Shown: in pieces, positions 20,009 through 28,262 of the stretch
Layout of the letters: each line of letters starts with the position of its first letter
How positions within the stretch are numbered: position 1 is the stretch's first letter
Source of the DNA: Clostridia bacterium
Lineage (GTDB): Bacteria > Bacteroidota > Bacteroidia > Bacteroidales > 4484-276
Reading direction: 5' to 3'
NCBI GenBank assembly: GCA_009928785.1
Contig: SABY01000004.1
Span: 1-64,000 of the forward strand
Length of the DNA: 64,000 nucleotides
Program-made: the position numbers and the translations under genes
Notes under the pieces: generated by a model
Database searches by the model: none
What the model was told of the DNA's origin: nothing
What the model saw: the letters and a program-made list of their open reading frames with translations, nothing else

Positions 20009-21069
20009 TGCGACAGCCATTGCAAACCTACCGAAAGAATTTACTCCGCAAGCGCATCTTTTTGGCTGTGGGGGTGGTGTTGTTGCTGATATTAGCCACT
20101 GCCGGCGTCGTGTCAGGCACGGCTAATTTGGGCTTAGCCCAGATTTTTGAAGTTATCCGGGGCGAAGGAGAGCCTGTTGCCCGACAAATCATTACCAACA
20201 TCCGTTTGCCGCGCGTTTTGTCGGCGGTGCTGGCGGGGATGATGCTCGCGGTAGCCGGAGCCGCCATGCAAAGTCTTTTGCGCAATCCGCTGGGGTCGCC
20301 TTTTACGCTGGGCATTTCCAATGCTGCTGCCTTTGGTGCCGCCACTGCCGTGGTGCTGCTTGGCGCGGGCACCACCCACAGCAACAGCACCGACGCCATC
20401 CTTATCGACAATCCTTATCTCATCACCCTTTGTGCATTTGCCGCCAGCCTTGTGGCAACACTCATCATTCTGGCGGTAACGCGGCTGCGCAATGCCGGCC
20501 CCGAAACCATTATCCTCACAGGCATCATGTCAGGCTCGTTGTTTACTGCCGGAACTACGGCGCTGCAATTTGTAGCGGATGATGTGCAGATTGCAGCCAT
20601 CGTTTTCTGGACTTTCGGCGACCTGGGGCGTGCTGGCTGGCGCGAGTTCTGGGTGATGCTGGCCGTGGCCATTCCCACGCTTATTTATTTTATCTACAAC
20701 CGCTGGAACTACAACGCGCTGGATGCCGGCGACGAAACCGCCGTAAGTCTGGGCGTGCGCATCAACGCAACCCGCACCGGCGGCATGATCGTGGCCTCAC
20801 TTTCTACCGCCATCGCCGTGTCGTTTTTTGGCATCATTGCTTTTGTGGGGCTGGTGGTACCGCACATCGTCCGGGCCATCACCGGCAGCGACGAGCGTTT
20901 TCTTATCCCGGCTTCGGCACTCTACGGCGGCATTTTCCTGTTGTTTTCCGATACGCTTGCGCGAACAATCATGGCGCCTATGGTACTTCCTGTGGGAATT
21001 CTCACTTCCTTCATCGGTGCGCCGCTCTTTCTGTATTTGCTCATCAAACGCCGCAGGAGGATGCTATGA
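20005..21069 (+). CDS. FecCD family ABC transporter permease
   Basis: IRLPRVLSAVLAGMMLAVAGAAMQSLLRNPLGSPFTLGISNAAAFGAA; FGIIAFVGLVVPHIVRAITG. Confidence 0.96.
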   Translation: MMRQPLQTYRKNLLRKRIFLAVGVVLLLILATAGVVSGTANLGLAQIFEVIRGEGEPVARQIITNIRLPRVLSAVLAGMMLAVAGAAMQSLLRNPLGSPFTLGISNAAAFGAATAVVLLGAGTTHSNSTDAILIDNPYLITLCAFAASLVATLIILAVTRLRNAGPETIILTGIMSGSLFTAGTTALQFVADDVQIAAIVFWTFGDLGRAGWREFWVMLAVAIPTLIYFIYNRWNYNALDAGDETAVSLGVRINATRTGGMIVASLSTAIAVSFFGIIAFVGLVVPHIVRAITGSDERFLIPASALYGGIFLLFSDTLARTIMAPMVLPVGILTSFIGAPLFLYLLIKRRRRML

Positions 21070-21836
21070 CGATGATACGAACAGAATCGCTAAGTTTTGC
21101 TTATCGCAATGACAAAGTCCTGCACGACATTACGTTGGATTTTGCGCCTGGAAAAATTACCGCGCTCTTAGGTCCCAACGGCTCAGGAAAAAGCACTTTA
21201 TTAAAATGCTGCGCAGGAATTTTAAAAGGCTATGATGGTACTGTTTTTATCGATCAGCAGCCGCTTCACCGGCTTTCGCCACGACGCAGAGCCAGATACA
21301 TTGCTTATGTGCCGCAGCAGGAAATCCATACCTTTCCGGTGCCGGTACTCGATACCATTTTGATGGGACGAAAGCCCTACATTGGATGGATGCCTTCGCG
21401 AAATGACTACGCGGTAGTAGAAACCATCATGCGCCAACTGCATCTCGACGACATCGCCCACCGCCCGCTGGATGAACTTAGCGGCGGACAACGCCAGCGT
21501 GTGATTATAGCGCGCGCGCTGGCTCAGCAGCCACAGGTTTTGTTGCTCGACGAACCTACCGCCAACCTCGACCTGCGGCACCAGCTCGAAGTGATGATGA
21601 TCCTGCAACGAATTGCGCAAGATGGAATCACCATCGCAATAGCCGTTCACGACCTGAATCTGGCGGCCGGCCATTGCCATCAATTCGTCATGCTGCATGA
21701 GGGGCGATGTTTTGCTAAGGGAAATCACGAAATTTTTACAACCGAAAACATCCGGAAACTTTATGAAGTAGAAGTGCGGATAATCGAAAATGGCAGTCAG
21801 CCATTTATTGTTCCTGCATCTTTGGCAATGGAATAA
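21066..21836 (+). CDS. ABC transporter ATP-binding protein (FecE/BtuD type)
   Basis: ALLGPNGSGKSTLLKCCAGIL; LDELSGGQRQRVIIARALAQQPQVLLLDEPTANLDL. Confidence 0.96.
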   Translation: MTMIRTESLSFAYRNDKVLHDITLDFAPGKITALLGPNGSGKSTLLKCCAGILKGYDGTVFIDQQPLHRLSPRRRARYIAYVPQQEIHTFPVPVLDTILMGRKPYIGWMPSRNDYAVVETIMRQLHLDDIAHRPLDELSGGQRQRVIIARALAQQPQVLLLDEPTANLDLRHQLEVMMILQRIAQDGITIAIAVHDLNLAAGHCHQFVMLHEGRCFAKGNHEIFTTENIRKLYEVEVRIIENGSQPFIVPASLAME

Positions 21837-21867
21837 TTTTTCATTTGAAATGGCGCTGAGATAGCCA

Positions 21868-21945
21868 AATGATCACTAACCCCGGCATTTATGCCGGGGC
21901 TAAAAGACGAAAAAAACTCAGTGGGCTTTAGCCCAAATAAATACG
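21868..21945. repeat. dispersed ~75-bp double-hairpin repeat, copy 2
   Basis: aatgatcactaaccccggcatttatgccggggctaaaagacgaaaaaaactcagtgggctttagcccaaataa. Confidence 0.85.
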
Positions 21946-22098
21946 ACATTACAGACAAAAACTATAACAATTTGGGTTTAGTAAAATTAGCCACTTTCTA
22001 AGACCCCCTCTAACTCCTCCGTCAGCCGACGGAGAGAATGCCAGCGCACCAGCCACTGCTGTGGCATGTGCGGCTGGACCCCCTTTCCGCCACATGGC

Positions 22099-22141
22099 GG
22101 AGAATGCCTGTCCCAATTATCGGGAGGCTGGGGATGGGGTC
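22099..22141. repeat. dispersed palindromic repeat, second copy of the 14957 family
   Basis: gagaatgcctgtcccaattatcgggaggctggggatggggt. Confidence 0.7.
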
Positions 22142-22219
22142 TGAATGATTTGGGAAATCACACAACTACTTAAATAATTACCAAAAACTAACTAATTTCA
22201 AAATAAAAAACATACGATA

Positions 22220-23344
22220 ATGAGCTTGCAAATACCCTACATCGGAACAGTAAAAAGCCGCTTTGCCGAGCCTGCCAATCCCGGCATTATGCGCGAGGAG
22301 CAAAGTGTAATTGAGATTTTTGAGGATTACGCTGATGGATTGTTCAAAATAGAGTTGTCGGATTATCTGGAGGTCTATTTTCATTTTGATAAAGCGGCTT
22401 CTTACGATCTTCAAACCTACACCTACACCGGCGATTACAAAGGCGTTTTTGCCACGCGCAGTCCGCGCCGCCCGTCACAAATAGGAAGTACGCTGGTAAA
22501 ACTGATCGAACGCCGGGGCAACACTTTGGTGGTGCAAGGCCTCGACGCGTTGGACGGCACGCCGGTGCTCGACATCAAACCAATGCACATTCCGCTAACC
22601 GAGGAGGAGGTGGCTGGAGCCGAAATCCACAGCCGGAAAAACAATCCGCGCAAGCAGGTCTTTTCGGATATTTGGGCCAACCGTACCGACCGTCTGATGC
22701 TGGATGCCGCGCGCATGCACGGCCACTTTTGCCCGGGCCTGGCTCTGGGCGTGATGATGGCCACCCGCGCCATGCAACTGATGCGCAGCAATTCCGACGG
22801 CCTTGAGGATTTGCTCGCCATCACAGAAACCAACAACTGCATCACCGACGGCATTCAATATGTGACGGGCTGCAGCTTTGGCAACAATGGATTAATTTTT
22901 AAAGACATTGGCAAAACAGCTTTTACACTTGCCCGCCGCGACGGCAAAGGCTACCGCATCGCCTCGCGCGCCGACGCCATAGAATACATGCGCCAGGCTT
23001 CTCCCCTATTTAGCGAAAGCTACCAAAAAGTAGTTGCCGAAAATGACCGCAGCGAAGAGGTGGTGGTGAAATTTAAGGTTACCGGCATCGAAAAAGCGTT
23101 TGCAACGCTGGCGCTCGATTTTGATAAATTATTTACCGTAGAGGAAGTTACCGTAAAAATTCCGGCTTATGCACCCGTGCACGAAAGCATCGTTTGTGAT
23201 AAGTGCGGTGAACCGGTGATGGCTTCGCGCATCATTCATCAAAACGAAAGCAACTTGTGCATGCCCTGCGCCGGACATCGCACTGCTGAGCTTATTGGTC
23301 ACGGTATTTCAATCGAAACCAATCCTAACTCCGCCAAAGAATGA
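22220..23344 (+). CDS. TrmO/UPF0066-like domain fused to FmdE (formylmethanofuran dehydrogenase subunit E-like) with C-terminal zinc finger
   Basis: N-terminal GVFATRSPRRPSQIGSTLVKLIERRGNTLVVQGLDALDGTPVLDIKPM (TrmO signature); C-terminal HGHFCPGLALGVMMATRAM...GIQYVTGCSFGNNGL (FmdE) and CDKCGEPVMASRIIHQNESNLCMPCAG. Confidence 0.88.
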   Translation: MSLQIPYIGTVKSRFAEPANPGIMREEQSVIEIFEDYADGLFKIELSDYLEVYFHFDKAASYDLQTYTYTGDYKGVFATRSPRRPSQIGSTLVKLIERRGNTLVVQGLDALDGTPVLDIKPMHIPLTEEEVAGAEIHSRKNNPRKQVFSDIWANRTDRLMLDAARMHGHFCPGLALGVMMATRAMQLMRSNSDGLEDLLAITETNNCITDGIQYVTGCSFGNNGLIFKDIGKTAFTLARRDGKGYRIASRADAIEYMRQASPLFSESYQKVVAENDRSEEVVVKFKVTGIEKAFATLALDFDKLFTVEEVTVKIPAYAPVHESIVCDKCGEPVMASRIIHQNESNLCMPCAGHRTAELIGHGISIETNPNSAKE

Positions 23345-24066
23345 TTCAATTTATCACGGGCCTTACAGCGGCTGCGGCGCATGTGCTTTCCGGCCCCGAC
23401 CATCTGGCAGCCGTTACGCCGCTGGCCATCGAAAGCCGCCGCAAAGCGTGGAGCATCGGGCTGGCATGGGGTGCAGGACATACGTTGGGGATTTTGCTCA
23501 TCGGTATCTTGTTTTTGCTGTTTCGCGAGGTTATCCCTGTAGAACGTATCTCGGAGCACAGCGAGCTTTTGGTGGGCATTATGCTGATATTTATCGGCGC
23601 GTGGGCTATCAGCAAAGTATTTGTGAAAGAGCGCAGCCGCCGGCATTCACATCTTCACACGCATGCTGCAGGCAGCGACGTTTACGTACATCTTCACGAT
23701 CACCAGCACGATAACAATTCTGGTCATAATACACGCGAGGCGCACAGTCATGACCACGCACGGCATCATCGGCAAAATCTGCGCGCATCGCTGGGTGTGG
23801 GGATTTTTCACGGACTGGCAGGTGTGTCGCATCTGCTGGCAATTTTGCCCACCCTTGCCTTGCCCACCAAACTGGATGCAGCCCTATATCTCATCGGTTT
23901 CGGCGTAGGTACGCTGGCAGCCATGATGCTTTTTGCGACAATACTGGGATTTGTTTCAGGAAAGACTTCGATGGCGGAAAGAGCCAAAACTTATAACCTC
24001 CTGCGTATCATCGGTGGGGCAGCAGCCATTGTTATCGGAATATGGTGGATCGTGCTGGCGGTGTAA
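23341..24066 (+). CDS. NicO/UreH-like (urease accessory/nickel-cobalt) membrane transporter with His-rich loop
   Basis: TGLTAAAAHVLSGPDHLAAVTPLAIESRRKAWSIGLAWGAGHTLGI; HSHLHTHAAGSDVYVHLHDHQHDNNSGHNTREAHSHDHARHH loop; overlaps the stop of the preceding gene. Confidence 0.85.
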   Translation: MIQFITGLTAAAAHVLSGPDHLAAVTPLAIESRRKAWSIGLAWGAGHTLGILLIGILFLLFREVIPVERISEHSELLVGIMLIFIGAWAISKVFVKERSRRHSHLHTHAAGSDVYVHLHDHQHDNNSGHNTREAHSHDHARHHRQNLRASLGVGIFHGLAGVSHLLAILPTLALPTKLDAALYLIGFGVGTLAAMMLFATILGFVSGKTSMAERAKTYNLLRIIGGAAAIVIGIWWIVLAV

Positions 24067-24188
24067 ACTTCTGCCCGACTAAGTTTGAGAACCAAAAACA
24101 AGGCTTACCGATTACCACGCTGGCTGGCGCTATGGTACAGGGGGAGGATAAGTTCAATCTTTTCATTAGTTTTGTAAAAATAATTCTT

Positions 24189-25100
24189 ATGAAAATTGAT
24201 CTTTGGGTTTTGCAGTTGTTTTCGGATTTCAATAAAAGAGCTTTTACGCTCGGCTTTGTTTTATTATTGGTTGTCTCCATTTTTTCGTGCCGTAAAGATA
24301 CCTTGGAACAAAACCCTGAAAGCCATTTCAGCTTTGCTCAGCCAGATTATCCTGAAAAACCAGCAGGAAGGTATTTGAAATCCATTTATCTTGAGGATAT
24401 TGGAATGGGTACTTCAGGTACAAAAGTAGAGTTCGAGTATGATAAAAAGAAATATGTACAATCATATCTGTTCAGGGATTTTGATCACAACCAACTTGCA
24501 GGTTTCGTTTTGTTTGAATATGATATTAAAGGAAACGCCACGAGAATAAAGCTATTAGCTCCAGACAGTACTTTAAGGAAATACGATGATATTGAATATG
24601 ATTCTCAAGGTAGGTTTACAAAAATATCAACATACGAGCAGAGCCTGGAAAATGAAAACTTTGAGCTGAGTTTTTTCAACGAATTTGTGTATCCATCAGT
24701 TGACTCCATAATTCAGTACGGTTATATTCGCCATTATAATTTTGAAATGCCTGACAAAAGGCTGTATTTGCGTGATTCTTCAGGAAATGTATTTAGGAGA
24801 ATATGCTTTAGATTTGAAGAACAATATCCTTATTCCGAAACGGAAAATTATTTCACAAATAAGCACAGAATTTTCGAACATCATGGCATACCAAAATATT
24901 ACCTCCCAATTGGTGAAATTAGCCTGGTGGAAATCTTATCATCAAATACCTTAAACGGTTTTCAGTCATTTACCTACGAAGATGATAGCATAAAAGTTCC
25001 TAATGGGGAGCCAAGGTGCTTTAATTTAGAGCATGATACTGATGGATATCCGGTTTCCGAGGATGGTTTATTTTTCTATTATTACGAGGATTTCGATTAG
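24189..25100 (+). CDS. hypothetical lipoprotein
   Basis: MKIDLWVLQLFSDFNKRAFTLGFVLLLVVSIFSCRKD lipobox-like N-terminus; YDDIEYDSQGRFTKISTYE repeats reminiscent of YD-type lipoproteins. Confidence 0.6.
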   Translation: MKIDLWVLQLFSDFNKRAFTLGFVLLLVVSIFSCRKDTLEQNPESHFSFAQPDYPEKPAGRYLKSIYLEDIGMGTSGTKVEFEYDKKKYVQSYLFRDFDHNQLAGFVLFEYDIKGNATRIKLLAPDSTLRKYDDIEYDSQGRFTKISTYEQSLENENFELSFFNEFVYPSVDSIIQYGYIRHYNFEMPDKRLYLRDSSGNVFRRICFRFEEQYPYSETENYFTNKHRIFEHHGIPKYYLPIGEISLVEILSSNTLNGFQSFTYEDDSIKVPNGEPRCFNLEHDTDGYPVSEDGLFFYYYEDFD

Positions 25101-25119
25101 CGGTGTTAAATATTTAAGT

Positions 25120-26439
25120 TTAGACGTTGATTTTCAGAAAACTTTCGTAACGGGTCTTCAAATCATCGAGATCATTTTTTACGGTAATTCCTGCCTCGCC
25201 GGCTTCCAAAACCATGGCGGCATGGCGTTGTATAGCTTCCCGTTGATCGTCGGCGCGGGCAAAAGCCTGAAGCGTGCCCAGCGATTCCATGAGCCTGATC
25301 AGTACCGAAGGGCTTCTCTCCCCGTATTGTCTGATTTGATTAAAAGAGGCGTCGATGAGGCCGGCAAAGTTTACTGGCCGCACCTCCACACGGGGCACTC
25401 CGTCGGTATCGCAGCGGTATTTCTCCGGAAAACGAGCGCGTGTCAGATGCGAGAGTGTTGCAGTAAGTTTATCTATACAAGTGATGGCTGTAAACGGGTC
25501 GTTGATGCCCGGAGAAAGCGCCCGTGCCGCCACCTCAACCATTTGGTGAATGGCAAACTCAACGTCTTGAAGCGGTGTGCGCTGGCCACCCATGATGATG
25601 CTGCCGCGAATTTCATCCAATTGTTTCTTCCCTGTTTTTTTCCGCGCATGTACTGTTGCCAGCGGCTGTTGCTTTACCACAAAATCACCAGCAAGGCTTT
25701 TGATGCTGATTAGCAGATCATGCGTTTTCCCCAGTTCCAAAAGCCTGTCGTAATCAATCATTTGAAGATAGCCGTCTTCATGCGCTTTCACCACATCCGC
25801 CACTATTCTAATAGTTAGCATCTCCTGTGCACGATTTGCCAGTTGCTGCGAATCCGATTCTTCATCCTGGTCAGGAAAAAGTCTGTTGATATTTTTGTTT
25901 AAAATCTTGTAGCTATCCGAAATCACATAATCCGCTTGTATTCCTAAAGAGATGTGATGTATGAAAATAATCAGCAGGAAGATATTGGCCACAGCCACCA
26001 TAATGGCAAACAAAATGGAGAGGTTCGGAATAAAATCCAGATCGTTGTCGGATTTTACGGTGCGTAACACCAGCAAGCAATAAATGAAAGTGGCAATGTA
26101 GGCTCCCAACACGATTTGATTAAGCCGGTCGTGCATAAAGTTGCGCAGCAGCCGCGGCCCAAACTGCGACGAGGCCAATGTAAGGGCAACAAGCGTAATC
26201 GAAAACACAGTTCCGGCTACTGCGAGCATGGCGCCGGCGATCGTCGAAAGGATGCTTCGGGCAGCTTCGGCTCCGCCCGAAAACAGATAACCAATCGCTC
26301 CGGAAGGTTTATAATCGATGGTACTATCGAGAAAAATCAATCCTATGGCCGAACCAATAGCGGCAAGCACCAGGAGCAGCGGCACAAACCAAAAACTGGT
26401 TTGGATGGTCTCCCATAGATAGATAAGTTTTGCTTTCAT
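25120..26439 (-). CDS. DUF2254 family membrane protein
   Basis: SGGAEAARSILSTIAGAMLAVAGTVFSITLVALTLASSQFGPRLLRNFMHDR; ALSPGINDPFTAITCID. Confidence 0.9.
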   Translation of the reverse strand: MKAKLIYLWETIQTSFWFVPLLLVLAAIGSAIGLIFLDSTIDYKPSGAIGYLFSGGAEAARSILSTIAGAMLAVAGTVFSITLVALTLASSQFGPRLLRNFMHDRLNQIVLGAYIATFIYCLLVLRTVKSDNDLDFIPNLSILFAIMVAVANIFLLIIFIHHISLGIQADYVISDSYKILNKNINRLFPDQDEESDSQQLANRAQEMLTIRIVADVVKAHEDGYLQMIDYDRLLELGKTHDLLISIKSLAGDFVVKQQPLATVHARKKTGKKQLDEIRGSIIMGGQRTPLQDVEFAIHQMVEVAARALSPGINDPFTAITCIDKLTATLSHLTRARFPEKYRCDTDGVPRVEVRPVNFAGLIDASFNQIRQYGERSPSVLIRLMESLGTLQAFARADDQREAIQRHAAMVLEAGEAGITVKNDLDDLKTRYESFLKINV

Positions 26440-26525
26440 AATTATGCACAATATTTAAGGTGGCTAAAATAGTGCTTCTGCACGGATTTATTCCACCTCC
26501 GGCCTCATCCTTAAAATCCATACTT

Positions 26526-28247
26526 TTAGTTGTATGTGTATTTTATGAAGTTGTATCCCAGGCTAATCCCGAAATAATACTGATAAACATGCTTGCGCGA
26601 ATAGGCCACACTGGAAAAGTCGCCGGAACTATTGGCCGGGAAATCCTGTTCGGTAAGCGCATCGGCTGCCGAAGTAAAGGGCATGGCAAATACCAGTCCG
26701 GCCACAAAAGTGTTGTTGGTTTGTTTGGGTGAAATTTTAAAATAGCCATTCAGGCGTACCATGGCCTCCACCATAATCGGATGCAAATCCAACGGTTCGG
26801 AATAAGAGTTATTTTTATTTTGATAATAATCATAAAAAGCATCGTTGGTGATTACCTGATCGTTGTACTGCGGGTATCTGCCGCTACGCGAGAACACGCC
26901 ATTGGCCTGATACGTGGCGCGTACCGGAATGATAAAATTAACTCCGCCCTGCAACGACATTCCCTGAAAAACTCCTTTGCCCGTACCAGCCTTTGTTCGG
27001 ATGGTTGCAAATACGGGAATTTTGATCATAAACATCGTTTGGGACTCTTCAAAGTTGGCACCTTCGAAAAGCACCAGACAGCTATCGCCGCTGCGATCGA
27101 TGAAAGGATAAGGATTTTGGCGAAAGCCATCGGAAGTAGTTTTGAAAGCAGTATAATAAAATCGGGTACCCATGCCGGCACCATAAATCATAGCATTGCC
27201 GGGCATACGCCATCGCGAAGCATTAAAAAAATGGCTGTAGGTAATACCCGCTCCTACGCTGTAGCCTGGCTTGCTGTTGAAGCGGCTATCGGAAGAATAG
27301 TTGTCGGGCGAAACCTCATCGGGAATTATCATACCCCCGCCAGCATCAATCTGCCACGCATTACCATACCACACATAAGGAACTATCGGCACCCGAAAAC
27401 CCCCTACCGGTTGCTGATTCACTTTCATACCGCTTCGCCTCCACTGATCGGCAACTTGATATTTTACATCCAAATCATTGTAAACCGAATCGATACGAAT
27501 GACAGCATCATTGGCAATCAGCCCCAGATTGATCTGATCAGAAGCATCCGTTTTCTCAGTGACCGTGCGATCGTAAATGTTTTCGCTGAAGTCGATGGTA
27601 ACATCCGCATACATTCTATTGGAATGCTTACGCAAATGCTCCGGCCGCTTGCGCAACTCCGCATCGATGAGCGTGATCACCACCTCGCTCCTGGCAAAAT
27701 CAGCATTATGTGTTCTAATGGCTGAAATGGCGGGAGTTGCTCCTTCAAAAGATACTTCTACCAGATAAGCGTTTTCGGCCGATTGCCACCATTTGCTTTC
27801 GCTAAATTGCCGGATAACAGAAAAGGTGATTTTATTTTCGGCCTCAAGTCGGGCAGTATCTATTCCATCTATAAAAAAATGTGCGTTGATTGCGGGTATG
27901 TCATTTTTCAGCATCATCAGCCGTACCTCGTTGAGATACCTGTCGAGCGAGACGTAATTACCAAAAAAAGGATGCAACCTCTGTGGGTTCTGCCCGCCTT
28001 CGGTCCCGGTTTCCGGCATTTTAAACGGGATGTCAAAAATGATGTCGTTGGTCGAAAAGCAGTTTCTGAATAATGTTTCCCAGGCGGGATCAATACCCGT
28101 TTCAGCCGAAGAAGAGAGGCTTGAAGCGCGCTTGTACTCATCCATCAGATCGTAAGCACTTTGCACCTTCTGGTGTTGCTCCTGAGCAAAGAGATTAGCG
28201 AAGCAAAAGATTAGTATCAAAACTGTTATCAAAAAATATAATCTCAT
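26526..28247 (-). CDS. hypothetical envelope protein with signal peptide (possible outer-membrane beta-barrel C-terminus)
   Basis: MRLYFLITVLILIFCFANLFAQ signal peptide; C-terminus ends in alternating aromatic segment YYFGISLGYNFIKYTYN. Confidence 0.6.
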   Translation of the reverse strand: MRLYFLITVLILIFCFANLFAQEQHQKVQSAYDLMDEYKRASSLSSSAETGIDPAWETLFRNCFSTNDIIFDIPFKMPETGTEGGQNPQRLHPFFGNYVSLDRYLNEVRLMMLKNDIPAINAHFFIDGIDTARLEAENKITFSVIRQFSESKWWQSAENAYLVEVSFEGATPAISAIRTHNADFARSEVVITLIDAELRKRPEHLRKHSNRMYADVTIDFSENIYDRTVTEKTDASDQINLGLIANDAVIRIDSVYNDLDVKYQVADQWRRSGMKVNQQPVGGFRVPIVPYVWYGNAWQIDAGGGMIIPDEVSPDNYSSDSRFNSKPGYSVGAGITYSHFFNASRWRMPGNAMIYGAGMGTRFYYTAFKTTSDGFRQNPYPFIDRSGDSCLVLFEGANFEESQTMFMIKIPVFATIRTKAGTGKGVFQGMSLQGGVNFIIPVRATYQANGVFSRSGRYPQYNDQVITNDAFYDYYQNKNNSYSEPLDLHPIMVEAMVRLNGYFKISPKQTNNTFVAGLVFAMPFTSAADALTEQDFPANSSGDFSSVAYSRKHVYQYYFGISLGYNFIKYTYN

Positions 28248-28262
28248 GATGGCTGACAGTAT

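Noticed and set aside
25120-26439. DUF2254 gene as part of the SIR2/STAND/LRR/BACON operon
   Set aside because: Same strand but separated by about 86 nt and with no functional link; kept outside the core system pending co-occurrence analysis.
26781-27725. 314-aa plus-strand ORF antisense to the 573-aa envelope protein
   Set aside because: Antisense shadow; the minus-strand frame has a clear signal peptide and tight operon spacing.
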